The notes beneath the pieces were generated by a model. It worked only from the letters and a program-made list of their open reading frames with translations, made no database searches and had not been told where the DNA came from. Positions 1 to 11,396 of a DNA stretch of 64,000 nucleotides are shown here, in pieces. Position 1 is the stretch's first letter; each line of letters opens with the position of its first letter. The translations under genes and the position numbers were made by a program. Source of the stretch: Siphonodentalium dalli (Eukaryota; Mollusca; Scaphopoda; Gadilida; Siphonodentaliidae); assembly GCA_032622095.1 (NCBI GenBank), contig CP136068.1, positions 136,531,989-136,595,988 on the forward strand, written 5' to 3'.

Positions 1-51
1 GCAGTAAAACTATCACTGTATCGGTTACTACCCACAACAAAATCTGTCCAC

Positions 52-120
52 TTACGATTGAATCGTGATCATCAGAACATTCACTTAGTGAACGTTCAGA
101 TGACCACGATTCAATCGTAA
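52..120. repeat. 69-bp imperfect palindrome
   Basis: The two halves pair around position 86 with only a few mismatches, and the ends read TTACGATTGAATCGTG and its complement. A diverged half copy lies at about 443-480 (ATGAATCGTGGTCGTCTGAACG). It looks like a miniature fold-back element; no target duplication could be assigned. Confidence 0.7.
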
Positions 121-520
121 ACTTGTGGAAACTTTTCCGTCGTAGGAAATAACTGATAATTGGACTGCGCATGCTCACATCAAAATCGTAGGTCAAAAAT
201 AATATCAAGCACTGTTTGATTTTACTATTTTTAGATGCCAAATTGAGGCGTATCCTTGTTTATACCTCCACTTGTGACGAAAGATTCGCAGTGGTGTGTG
301 CATAAAAATTGTAGCTGAAAATGCCCGGTGTAGTCAATCACATGCTTCAGGATGTTCCACCTACGGTATAATCATGTACGATGCCGCATCGCAATTGTGT
401 GAACAAACTATCCACGATCTTGTCGGGCCTGATTCCTCCACTTACAAATGAATCGTGGTCGTCTGAACGTACACTTACATGTAGTGTTGAATTGGCCACA
501 CAATAACTAGAAGGCCGTGG
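121..520. other. intergenic, no gene seen
   Basis: No long reading frame, RNA gene or strong repeat is visible, apart from the partial palindrome copy near 443-480. Confidence 0.5.
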
Positions 521-1096
521 CTAAAGAACGGTATACCGCTCTTTAGTACCAAACGCTAAAGAGCGGTATACCACGCTTTAGCTATATGGGCCTGATACGC
601 TAATTAACGGTATACCGCTCTTTAGCGTTTGGTGCTAAACAACGGTATACTGCTCTTTAGTGACAAACGCTAAAGAGCGGTATACCACGCTTTAGCTATA
701 TGGGCCTGATACGCTAATGAACGGTATACCACTCTTTAGCGTTTGGTGCTAAAGAGCGGTATAGGCCTACTGCTCTTTAGACCTCGGTGCTAAAGAGCGG
801 TCCAGGTTGGATGAGCGGCACGTGCGTTGCCAAGATATTTTACGCTTTGCGCCAACACATAACGTTATAATCCGTATCGCTCTTTAGCTCTCATCGCTAA
901 AGAGTGGTGTGCCGTTCTTTAGCCCTCAGTGCTAAAGAGCTGTCCATGTTGGATGAGCGGCACGTGCGTTGCCAAGATATTTTGCGCATTGCGTGTAACG
1001 TTATAATCCGTACCGCTCTTTAGCCCTCACCACTAAAGAGCGGTATACCGTTCTTTAGCCCTCAATACTAAATATCGGTATACCGCTCTTTAGCCA
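521..1096. repeat. array of ~26-bp palindromes (GAGCGGTATACCGCTC)
   Basis: The motif CTAAAGAGCGGTATACC and its complement alternate through the stretch, so most units are themselves palindromic around GTATAC. A larger unit containing GGATGAGCGGCACGTGCGTT recurs at about 806 and 945, giving a superimposed period of about 140 bp. The array is non-coding and its function is unknown. Confidence 0.8.
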
Positions 1097-2070
1097 CTTC
1101 GTAACTAGAATGAATGGGCATTTTATTTTTAATATTATCAGGTTCACATTTGTTCAAAATTATTCTATGAAGAAGTACCTTTATATACAATTGCCTTTTA
1201 AGTTATATTTTCAATAATTGTGACCTTTCTGTTTTCCAACTATTGTCATATTAATCTCGACCGATAATACAGAGCAATTATGCATAGCTTTATGCCAGAA
1301 TTTGATTTTTGCAGAGTAAAATTTGCCACTCACGCCGGTTACGGAATACTTTATTTTTATTTATCGTAGAAATTAAGCACAAAATATGATTTAATAAAAA
1401 CCGATTTTGCAAAGTTTCCCAGTTTTGCGAATATTGTGGATGGGTACATTTATATACGAATGATCAATGCCATATAATCATAGTCCATCAGATGTTACTA
1501 TTTTAACATGAGAAATCATAACAAATACAAGCAGATTGAACGTATTCTAAAATATCGTACATATTTCACCGACAGTAAAATTCACCATCATTTCATTTGT
1601 AAAATATGAATAAATCACGCACGTGTAATCGTAGTTCAATTAAGTATATCACTCGTAACAACATTTTCGAAAGAGAAAACACTTTACAACAGTTAACTTA
1701 CCTGAAAAATCAGATCAAATGGAGTTCATCTGTTCATTTCCGATCTCGAAAAATGTATTTTGTCAAAATGGCTGACCGTGACCCACAGAACAGGCGTGAC
1801 CGAATGGCGGACACAATAAAAGTTGTAGTCCGAGTCCGAGTTCAGTAAAAGGTGTAGTTGTGACTTTCAATTTCGTCCATCCCAGAAATCTAGTATATTT
1901 TATAAAAGAGACATGTTCTGCACACAGATCTATACAATTTGCATGTTCATAAAAGGTATCTAGGGATTACTCAGATGGTGGGCCTATATAGACTTGAGTG
2001 ATGTGTTTTGGCCTGTGTCATTTAAAATTAATTCGGGGGGGGGGGGTCAATGCATATTATTTTTCATTTG
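1097..2070. other. AT-rich intergenic, no gene supported
   Basis: The longest frame (1606-1848, plus) has no recognisable domain or splice context. A run of 12 G occurs at 2035-2046. Confidence 0.5.
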
Positions 2071-2216
2071 CGCTTAAGCGCAAATGATTTTCGCTTAGGC
2101 ATAGACATTTGCGCTTAAGCCCAAATGATAGAGGTTATTTGAACTTAAGCGCAATATGTGTGCTTAAGCGCAAATATGTGTGCTTAAGCGCAAATATTTT
2201 CGCTCAAGCGTAAATA
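2071..2216. repeat. TTTGCGCTTAAGCGCAAA palindrome array
   Basis: About seven copies of the near-perfect palindrome TTTGCGCTTAAGCGCAAA, some degraded. The same motif recurs at 8463-8546 and, diverged, at 11397-11885. Its right part is the start of block A. Confidence 0.8.
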
Positions 2217-2308
2217 AATAATAAATGTGAAAAGGGTCTCCCCCATATATATATGACCATGGCGGGAATTGCGCTGGTGCAGCATTAAAGTCTTAACAGA
2301 CCATATGC

Positions 2309-2379
2309 TAGAGCATTCTCTTATATATGTGAGTCATCCAAATGAAGCCTCGTATCATATATAAAAGAATGCATTGGCT
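2309..2379. repeat. hairpin, ATTCTCTTATATATG family
   Basis: GCATTCTCTTATATATGTGAG pairs imperfectly with the complement ending GAATGCATTGGC. Related copies lie at 8623-8692 and, better preserved and doubled, at 30646-30889. Confidence 0.6.
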
Positions 2380-2399
2380 TATAAGGCTTGCCAATGAAC

Positions 2400-4770
2400 T
2401 GAACATTTATCAGGTTATTGCATGAATTTTTAATACACAGCAAGGCAGGTTACATCATTTTATAGATATTCTAGAATTTCTAGTTTGTGAAAACTATACT
2501 TAAAGCCATATTTTATGCACCCTGTCTAACCAACTGAACTATGAACTATAGACATGTTATTATTTTTATTATCAGAGACATGCCTTCTGCAAAGATATAG
2601 CCTTATACATTATAAACATGCAAATAGTTGCTTCATTTGGGCTAACTTCCATCATTTAGTGAGTCAAACGTGAGGAAATTCTCTTAGTTTGAAAGTTGGA
2701 GCATGCCTGGCCCTGTGAGTTGATGTCACAAACATCAAATATTAGTACTTCTTATCAGATGGACATCTCTACCAATAAATTAAACATTTCTCATAGTCAT
2801 TGCATGCATTATAATATACAGGACAAGGTAGACAACATCATTTGATGGATATTTTACTTAAAATAGTCTGTGGAAACAACCTAAAAGCCATATTGTATGC
2901 ACCCCTGTGTAGCCAAAATAAATTAAACTATGGATATTTTATTGTGTATTTCACCAGAGACATGTATTCTGTTGAGATAGTGCCTTATATATGTTATAAA
3001 CATGCAAATAGTGGCTTCATTTGGGCTTGCTTCCATAATTTAGAGAGTCAAACCTGAAGAGAGTCCCTTATTTCAAATTTGTAAGATGCCAAGGCAACTG
3101 AAATGGTGTATCAAACCTCAAATGGCAGTATTTCTTATCAGATGGACATGTCTACCAATAAATTAAACATTTATCATGGTCATTGCATGCATTTTAATAT
3201 ACAGGACAAGGTAGAAACATCATTTGATGGAAATATTACTTAAAATAGTCTGTCAAATCTACATAAAAGCCATATTGTATGCATCCCTGTATAGCCAAAT
3301 GAAATTAAACTATGGATATTGTGTTGTTTATTTCATTAGAGACATGCATTCTGTTGAGATATAGCCTTATATATGTTATAAACATGCAAATAGTGGCTTT
3401 ATTTGGGCTTGCTTCCATAATTTAGAGAGTCAAACCTGAAGAGATTCCCTTATTTCAAATTTACAAGATGCCAAGCCAGCTGAAATGGTGTATCAAACCT
3501 CAAATGACAGTATTTCTTATCAGATGGACATCTCTACCAATAAATTAAACATTTCTCATGGTCACTGCATGCATTATAATATATAGACCAAGGTAGAAAA
3601 CATCAGTTGATGGATATTTTACTTAAAATAGTCTGTGGAAACAACCTAAAAGCAATATTGTATGCATCCCTCTACAGCCAAATGAAATTAAACTATGGGT
3701 ATTTTATTGTGTATTTTATCAGAGACGTGTATTCTGTTGAGATATAGCCTTATACATGTTTTTAACATGCAAATTGTGGCTTCATTTGGGCTTTCTTCCA
3801 TTATTTAGAGAGTCAAATCTGAAGAAATTCCCTTAGTTTTATATTTATGATCCCATAATCCCATGAAATGGTATTTTAAACCTCAAATGTCAGTATTTCT
3901 TATCAGATGGACATATCAACTAATGAATTAAACATTTCCCATGGTCATTACATGCATTTTAATATACAAGGCTATGTAGAAAACATCATTTGATGGATAT
4001 TTTACTTAAAATAGTCTGTGGAAACTACATAAAAGCAATATTGTATGCATCCCTCTATAGCCAAATGCAATTGAACTATGGATATTTTATTGTGCATTTT
4101 ATCAGACATATATTCTGTTGAGATATATAGCCTTATACATGTTATTAACATGCACATAGTGGCTTCATTTGGGCTTTCTTCCATAATTTAGAGAGTCAAA
4201 GCTGAATAAATTCCCTTAGGTTTCAATTTAAAAGATGCCAAGCCAGCTGAAATGGTGTATCAAACCTAAAATGTCAGTATTTCTTATCAGATGGACATCT
4301 CTACCAATAAATTAAGCATTTCTCATGACCATTGCATGCATTTTAATATATAGGACAAGGCAGAATACATCACTTGATGGATATTTTACTTAAAATACTT
4401 TGTGGAAACTACATAAAAGCCACATTGTATGCTTTCCTATATAGCCAAATGAAATTCAACTATGGATAAATTGGATATTTTATTGTTTGTATCATCAGAG
4501 ATATTAGCATTCTGCTATTATATAGTCTTTTGTGTGTTATAAACATACAATAGGTGCATGGCCTCATTGGGCTTGCTTTTATAATACAAGAGAGTCAACT
4601 CTGAATAAATACCATCGGTTTGAAATTGGTAGCATCTTCCATCCTTATATAAGAGGGGTATATATCAGCTTGAAGTACCGGTTTAATTAATAGGTTCAAT
4701 GCAAGGGGCCACCAGAGAGGTTTGTCTAGTTCGGGATGGTGTGGAAAACCGCCATTTGGAGATTTCAAGG
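2400..4770. repeat. satellite-like tandem array, ~383-bp unit
   Basis: The landmark GATGGATATTTTACTTAAAA (or a close variant) occurs at about 2463, 2844, 3226, 3609, 3992 and 4376, giving a very regular period of 381-384 bp and about six units. The unit includes ATAAACATGCAAATAGTGGC and TTATCAGATGGACAT. One unit happens to be open for 71 codons (2842-3057), but its neighbours carry stops in that frame, so it is treated as non-coding. Confidence 0.88.
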
Positions 4771-5247
4771 GAGCTCTAGGTCTCCTCAATGGCGACCCAC
4801 TATATTGTGCAAACAAAATTTTATTAAAATTATATAAAGGTCAGCATGCCCTAAGAGCATTGAGAAATAGATAAAAACACTTACTGACAGATTGCCAATA
4901 ACAAAATTACATCTGTTGAAACTATTGTTATGTAAACAAAACTGTTACAGTGATTTGTCAACAAATATATAATTCTAGCTGTATTATTAGTTCAAATATT
5001 TAACTAATGAATAACATTTTCAGAATATTTAATCAACAGGTTGGACCTTTTCCAATGTTATGTAAACAAAACTGTTACAGTGAGTGACTTGTCAACAATT
5101 ATATAATCCTATAGCTGTATAGTATTACATGTAGTTCAAATATTTAAGTATGAATATGAATTTTCAGAATATTTAATCAACAGGTTGGTCTGGTTGGACC
5201 TTTTTCAATGTTCACCTATAGTATTTACACCAGTGTAACCAACAGCC

Positions 5248-5580
5248 AGGCCCGATCAGACAGAACTCGCCCTGCTTCCTGAGAACGAAGTCCTCGCCGA
5301 AGAAAGACACCCGACTCCGCCGACGCTGAGGGAATTATTCACCTATTGTCAGCGGCTGATTGACGAAGGCCTGTACGTGCCATATGTATACCAGGCGGAC
5401 GTCGAGGACGGCGAGGAAGAGGAAGACAGGGAGAACGAGGACGCCAGTGACGCCGAGTGGAGCGACGAAGGGTTGTGGGACGAGGGGATTGGCGAAGACG
5501 ATGGACGCCCTGTCGGTTACATTCCACCCGCACCTTTGTTACCGGCCCATCTTGGGCAAGAAAACTGGGACGACCTATAA
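5248..5580 (+). pseudogene. GC-rich acidic C-terminal ORF fragment (left palindrome arm)
   Basis: An open stretch of about 110 codons ends at TAA 5578-5580. There is no ATG in frame at its start; it opens inside a repeat end. The predicted peptide has a moderately conserved-looking first half (PTPPTLRELFTYCQRLIDEG), a very acidic middle (VEDGEEEEDRENEDASDAEW) and the end LGQENWDDL. GC content and codon use differ sharply from the surrounding AT-rich DNA, which points to a mobile-element protein tail. The family is not recognised. An identical copy is on the minus strand at 6389-6721. Confidence 0.45.
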
Positions 5581-5613
5581 CCTGAAGGCCGATCCCACAC
5601 ACAACCGCCTCTA

Positions 5614-6355
5614 CACTGCCAAAAATAATTTCTTAATAAGATAAAATATCTTGAAACAAGAAAAACTATTTCCTGAAACAGGAAAATAAATCTTATTTTG
5701 GGAAATATACCCCCCAAGTCTGCTACATCAAGAAAATTTAAGAAACTCCCACCAGACAAGAGATAGTTTTCTCAAATAAGATAGATTTTAGTCTTGAAAC
5801 AAGAAACAATTTCCTTACTAAGAAAATGGCTTCAAAAATTAAATATATATTTCTTGTTTCAAGATTTTTTTTCTAAGTTAAGAAATACTTAAAGAAAATA
5901 TTTCTAAACCAAGAATTAATTGTTATGTAGAAATTACTGCTGTATTGGAATAACTGTAAAAGTCCAACGAGAGCAAAATTGTGATCACAATTTTGCTCTC
6001 GTTGGACTTTTACAGTTATTCCAATACAGCAGTAATTTCTACATAACAATTAATTCTTGGTTTAGAAATATTTTCTTTAAGTATTTCTTAACTTAGAAAA
6101 AAAATCTTGAAACAAGAAATATATATTTAATTTTTGAAGCCATTTTCTTAGTAAGGAAATTGTTTCTTGTTTCAAGACTAAAATCTATCTTATTTGAGAA
6201 AACTATCTCTTGTCTGGTGGGAGTTTCTTAAATTTTCTTGATGTAGCAGACTTGGGGGGTATATTTCCCAAAATAAGATTTATTTTCCTGTTTCAGGAAA
6301 TAGTTTTTCTTGTTTCAAGATATTTTATCTTATTAAGAAATTATTTTTGGCAGTG
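5614..6355. mobile_element. palindromic non-autonomous TIR element (CACTGCC..GGCAGTG)
   Basis: The core of the palindrome starts CACTGCCAAAAATAATTTC, ends with the complement and is flanked by TA on both sides. It is rich in CTTGTTTCAAGA/TCTTGAAACAAGA motifs. A diverged half copy at 10975-11396 shows that this is a dispersed family. Classification as a DNA-transposon derivative is inferred from the ends only. Confidence 0.55.
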
Positions 6356-6388
6356 TAGAGGCGGTTGTGTGTGGGATCGGCCTTCAGG

Positions 6389-6721
6389 TTATAGGTCGTC
6401 CCAGTTTTCTTGCCCAAGATGGGCCGGTAACAAAGGTGCGGGTGGAATGTAACCGACAGGGCGTCCATCGTCTTCGCCAATCCCCTCGTCCCACAACCCT
6501 TCGTCGCTCCACTCGGCGTCACTGGCGTCCTCGTTCTCCCTGTCTTCCTCTTCCTCGCCGTCCTCGACGTCCGCCTGGTATACATATGGCACGTACAGGC
6601 CTTCGTCAATCAGCCGCTGACAATAGGTGAATAATTCCCTCAGCGTCGGCGGAGTCGGGTGTCTTTCTTCGGCGAGGACTTCGTTCTCAGGAAGCAGGGC
6701 GAGTTCTGTCTGATCGGGCCT
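6389..6721 (-). pseudogene. GC-rich acidic ORF fragment (right palindrome arm)
   Basis: This is the exact mirror of 5248-5580, reading on the minus strand with its stop at 6389-6391. It has the same acidic tail and the same lack of a start codon. Identity over the whole stretch, including third positions, means the duplication is recent or artefactual. Confidence 0.45.
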
Positions 6722-6728
6722 GGCTGTT

Positions 6729-7183
6729 GGTTACACTGGTGTAAATACTATAGGCAGCCCCCCCCCCCTGCGGTTGCGGGAGGAGTATAGAGTTTCACAG
6801 TTAAAACACTCTGGGCTGTGATTGGTTGCATGAATTAAATGTAAACTGTTGACAAAAATTCAAGGAATCATTCTCCCACAAACTTCATTTGCCAAGAGGC
6901 CCATTCATTAAAGGTGAAGTCTGTTGTGGCTGTTTAGAAATTTTAAGTGTGATTGAAAAAATGACAATATTTTTTTAGTGCGGAACTGACCCTAGTCATG
7001 AAAAAACGAAAATTTGAAGTGGATTCCCTGCTAGACGGTGTTGATTTTTTTATTGGGAAAGTTTCCACAGATGTCAAGCTCACATAATCCGAAGGCAGTT
7101 TGAACAGTTTCCATTTGACCTCTGATGCAGATCAACAAACGTTAACATTGAAGCCTATGGGAAATATTTACACCAGTGTAACC
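6729..7183. mobile_element. 455-bp TIR element (GGTTACACTGG..)
   Basis: The 19-bp terminal inverted repeats GGTTACACTGGTGTAAATA are followed on both sides by an ATAGGC motif. The four bases TGTT stand on each outside (6725-6728 and 7184-7187), which fits a 4-bp target duplication. The left 26 bp also belong to the big palindrome. No transposase is encoded. Confidence 0.6.
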
Positions 7184-7720
7184 TGTTGCCTCAGCTCCGG
7201 CGACCGTCGGATTGGTGCATCTATAATAATTAGACAGAAAACAACGTGAGTATGCTACGTGTATAATGTGACTGGTCAATCGGCCACCTCGTGCGGCCCA
7301 TATAATGGCGACGAACAGTTCAACAACCAGATGGATCGGGACAATTAATTTTCCGACGTTAAATACTTAGTTACATGTCAGGGGTGTTACTCTCTTTCCA
7401 ACAACTGATAATACAATCGATTAATATTTGGCATATGAGAAATGAGATAATGTACATCTACGCGCCAATGATGTTACTGATGGCGAATCACGATTAATAT
7501 TTGAAATATGAGGAATGCATAAATGTCTACCTACATGCCAATGATGTTATTATTGCGATTCGTAGATTCAAATTTGGAATATGAGGAATGCATAAATGTC
7601 TACATACACGCAATTTATGCTAAGAACAATGCGAAAATTGGTACGAAGAAAATGTGGAATACATGAATACAAAACATAATATATATAAGTGATACTAATC
7701 CAAATCCGCCATAGTTGCGG
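7184..7720. other. flank of the envelope-like fragment with a 73-bp triplicate
   Basis: No gene is present. Three imperfect copies of a ~73-bp unit (ATATGAG landmarks at about 7433, 7505 and 7578; ATGAGGAATGCATAAATGTC) lie downstream of the minus-strand envelope-like frame. Repeats in this position could be part of an LTR, but no LTR pair was found. Confidence 0.4.
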
Positions 7721-8462
7721 TTAGCCTCTGACGGCTATAATTGGATATAGGCGTTCCTGAATGTTGTCCCAGAATGACGCGGACGGCTTTGGTGCATCCG
7801 TCTCCATTGCTTCGCCTATGGGCTCTTTGAGCACGACCGTCGGGATATCCTCAGGTTGCTGGTCTAACTGCTTATTATGCATAATGGCTAACCTTGGCAA
7901 GTGTCGTTTAACAAATTTCCACCAAAATAGGCTGGTCAAGATAATGAAAATTCCTACTGCAGTTATTACTAGGGCATAATACCACCATGACCATGTGTCC
8001 GATTTATTCGAGGGGGTGATATTGAATAGTTCATTCACTAAGTCGGGCATGCGAATCTTTTCAACAGCTTTTAATTTGGGCGGGAGTTTGGTGCGAGTCT
8101 GATTCGGAAATGTGTCGTGGAAAAGTTTCCATAAGATATGACTACTATTGGCTAAATGCGGCAATCGGTGTGTAAGCTCATCAGTCGGTACGAGCGACTC
8201 TTCGTGAAAGTAGGCCGAGAGCTTCATGCGGGTGTTCGACGCGGTGCAGGATGCATTTAACCGTAGTAACCCTAAGGGTGGTGTTATTCGCGCCGGTGCT
8301 GTGTTGGTTCTTTCTCGGCACACGATTGTAAAGCTTAGGGGTAGATTGGTTGATAACAGCCATTGCCCTTGCGATAAATAATGGGCCAACGGAAACGTAA
8401 TGCCTGTCTTAACTACTGTGGCGCACGCGCGTTGAATACCATCATCGTTATCAAGGAACAAT
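7721..8462 (-). pseudogene. envelope-like transmembrane protein fragment of an LTR retroelement
   Basis: A minus-strand frame of about 250 codons encodes a soluble part with several Cys and N-glycosylation sequons. One membrane span follows near residues 173-194 (hydrophobic, flanked by Trp), then a basic KRH stretch and a ~50-residue cytoplasmic tail ending at 7721. The pattern (GQWLLST, a Cys-containing strand, PPLGLLRLNASC) resembles the C-terminal half of envelope fusion proteins of Ty3/gypsy- or BEL-type elements. This is recognised from architecture, not from a database match. The N-terminal part is missing: the frame runs directly into the palindrome array of block B at 8463, so the first dozen apparent residues are repeat-derived. 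No gag, pol or LTR is recognised nearby. It is a relic. Confidence 0.5.
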
Positions 8463-10970
8463 GCGCTTAAGCCCAAATGATAGAGGTTATTTGCACTTAA
8501 GCGCAAATATTTGTGCTTAAGCGCAAATATTTGCGCTCAAGTGTAAATAAATGTGAAAAGGGCCTCCCATATATATGACCATGGTGGGAATTGCGCTGGT
8601 GCAGCATTAAAGAACATGTACTAGAGCATTCTCTTATATATGTGAGTCATCCATATGGAGCCTCGCATCATATATATGAGAATGCACTGGCTTATAAGGC
8701 TTGCCAATAAACTAAACATTTCTCAGGTTATTGCATGCACTTTTAATACACAGGGCAAGGTAGATTACATCATTTGATAGATATTCTAGTTTGTGAAAAC
8801 TAACTTAAAGCCATATTTTATGCACCCTGTCTAGCCAACTGAACTATGAACTATAGACATGTTATTATTTTTATTATCAGAGACATGCCTTCTGCAAAGA
8901 TGTAGCCTTATACATTATGAACATGCAAACAGTTGCTTCATTTGGGCTAACTTCCATAATTTAGCGAGTCAAATCTGAGGAAATTATCTTAGTTTGAAAG
9001 TTGTAGCATGCTTGGCCTGCTGAATTGATGTCACAAACATCAAATGTTAGTACTTCTTGTCAGATGGACATCTCTGCCAATAAATTAAACATTTCTCATT
9101 GCAATGGTATGCATTTTAATACACAGGGCAATGTAGATTACATCATTTGATGGATATTTTACTTAAAATAGTCTGTGGAAACAACCTAAAAGCCATATTT
9201 TATGCATCCATGTATAGCAAAATGAAATACAACTATGGATATTTTATTGTTTATTTCATCAGAGACATTCATTATGCTAAGATATAGCCTTATACATGCT
9301 ATAAACATGCTAATAGTGCTTCGTTGGGCTTTCTTCCATCATTTAGACAGTTAAATCTGAAGAAATTCCCTTAGTTCGAAGTTTATAAGATCATGAAATG
9401 AACGTGCCCCATGAAATGGTGTCTTAAACCTCAAATATTAGCACTATTTATCAGATGGATATCTCTGCCAATAAATTAAACATATTTCAAGATCATTGCA
9501 TGGATTTTAATGTACAGGGCAAGGTAGATTACATTATATTTTGGATATTTTACTTAAAATATTTTGTGGAAACTACCTAAAAGCCATATTGTATGCATCC
9601 ATGTATAGCCAAATGAAATACAATTATGGATATTTTATTCTTTATTTCACCAGAGACATGTATTATGTTGAGATATTGCCTTTTATATGTTATAAACATG
9701 CAAATAGTGGCTTCATTTGGGCTTTCTTCCATAATTTAGAGTCAAAGCTGAATAGATTCCCTTATTTCAAATTTATAAGATGCCAAGCCAGCTGAAATGG
9801 TGTATCAAACCTTAAATGGCAGTATTTCTTATCAGATGGACATCTCTACCAATAAATTAAACATTTCTCATGGTCATTGCATGCATTTTAATATACAAGG
9901 CAATGTAGAAAACATCACTTGATGGATATTTTACTCAAAATAGTCTGTGGAAACTACATAAAAGCAATAGTGTATGCATCCCTGTATAGCCAAATGAAAT
10001 TAAACTATTGATATGTTATTGTTTATTTCACCAGAGACATGTATTCTGTTGAGATATAGCCTTATATATGTTATAAACATGCAAATAGTGGCCTCATTTG
10101 GGCTTTCTTCCATAATTTAGAGAGTCAAAGCTGAATAGATTCCCTTATTTTAAATTTATAAGATGCCTAGCCAGCTGAAATGGTGTATCAAACCACAAAT
10201 GGCAGTATTTCTTATCAGATGGACATCTCTACTAATAAATTAAACATTTATCATGGTCATTGCATGTATTTTAATGTACAGGGCAAGGTAGAAAACATCA
10301 TTGATGGATATGTTACTTAAAATAGTCTGTGGAAACTACCTAAAAGCAATATTGTATGCATCCCTTTAAAGCCGAATGAAATTCAACTATGGATAAATTA
10401 GATATTTTATTGTTTTATTGAGACATGCATTCTGTTAACATATAGTCTTTTTCGTGTTATAAACATGCAATATGTGGCTTCATTTGGGCATTCTTTCATT
10501 ATTCAACAGAGTCAACTCTGAGGAAATGCCCTTGGTTTCAAATTTGTAGCGTCTTCCAACCTTATAGGAAGGGGTGTCTGCCAGCTTGTGGTACCGGTTT
10601 AAATGGTTCAATGCAAGTGGGCATCAGAGTGGTTTGTCTAGTCCTGGGGGCAGATATACCGTCAACTTGAAATTTCAAGGGACGACCTCCTCAATGGAAC
10701 CCACTATAATGTGCCAAAATTATTTTAATAAAATTGTATAAAGGTCACCATCCTCTAAGAACATTGAGAAATAGATAAAAACTTACTGACAGTTCTCCAA
10801 TAACAAAATTACATCTGACGAAACTATCGTTATGTAAACATAACTGTTACAGTGATTTGTCAACAAAAGTATATAATCCTAGCTGTAGTATTAGTTCAAA
10901 TATTTAAGAATGAATATGATTTTTAGAATATTTAATCAACATATTGGACCTTTTCCAATGTTTACCATAA
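8463..10970. repeat. duplicated block B
   Basis: Collinear second copy of block A, from GCGCTTAAGCCCAAATGATA to the CCAATGTT motif. It contains the TTTGCGCTTAAG palindromes (8463-8546), the 70-bp hairpin (8623-8692) and about five ~380-bp units (landmarks near 8776, 9149, 9540, 9921 and 10303). Divergence from block A is visible throughout, so the duplication is old compared with the palindrome. Confidence 0.85.
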
Positions 10971-10974
10971 AGTT

Positions 10975-11396
10975 TTGATCACATTTTTTCTCTCATTGGA
11001 CTTTAACAGTTATTCCAATACAGCAGTAATTTGTACATAACAATTAATTTTTGGTTTAGAAATATTTTCTATTATTTCTTTAAATATTTCTTAACTTAGA
11101 AAAACAATCTTGAAACAAGAAATATATATTTAATTTGTGAAGCCATTTTCTTAGTAAGCAAATTGTTTCGTTTATTTCTTAATTGTTTCTTGTTTCAAGA
11201 CTAAAATCTATCTTATTTGAGAACTATATCTTATATGGTGGGATTTTCTTAAATTTTCTTGATGTAGCAGACTTGAGGGGTATATTTCTCAAAATAAGAT
11301 ATGTTTTCTTACGATTTCTTGTTTCAGGTAATTGTTTTTCTTGTTTAAAATAATTATTTCTTATTAAGAAATTATTTTTGGCAGTGTAAGCGCAAT
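10975..11396. mobile_element. diverged half copy of the palindromic TIR element
   Basis: It matches the right half of the 5614-6355 element, from its GATCAC centre to the GGCAGTG end, which is again followed by TA. Substitutions and small indels separate it from the perfect arms. The left half is absent; block B abuts the centre directly. Confidence 0.7.

Larger units (their letters stand above)
2111..5214. repeat. duplicated block A
   Basis: The block is collinear with 8463-10970 in the same orientation. Both start GCGCTTAAGCCCAAATGATA, continue through a 70-bp hairpin (2309-2379), a tandem array and a shared tail (GTACCGGTTTAA..GGTTCAATGCAAG), and end near a CCAATGTT motif. The block is 3.1 kb against 2.5 kb for block B, mainly because it has more tandem units. 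No gene is supported in it. Confidence 0.85.
5215..6754. repeat. perfect 1,540-bp palindrome, no spacer
   Basis: The two 770-bp arms are reverse complements around the GTGATCAC centre between 5984 and 5985. Mirrored coordinates sum to 11969. Every frame on one arm reappears with an identical translation on the other, so arm identity is at or near 100%. Pairing stops at the 5214/6755 mismatch. Each arm carries, from outside in, 26 bp of a TIR element, a GC-rich coding-like stretch and a half MITE. It is either a very recent inverted duplication or an assembly fold-back artefact. Confidence 0.9.

Noticed and set aside
521-1096. Resemblance of the palindrome arrays to CRISPR repeats
   Set aside because: Eukaryotic context, no unique equal-length spacers, no cas genes.
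2842-3057. 71-codon frame, similar to an 84-codon frame at 9541-9795
   Set aside because: Both are the same register of the 383-bp tandem unit; neighbouring units have stops in that register, so similarity is due to the repeat.
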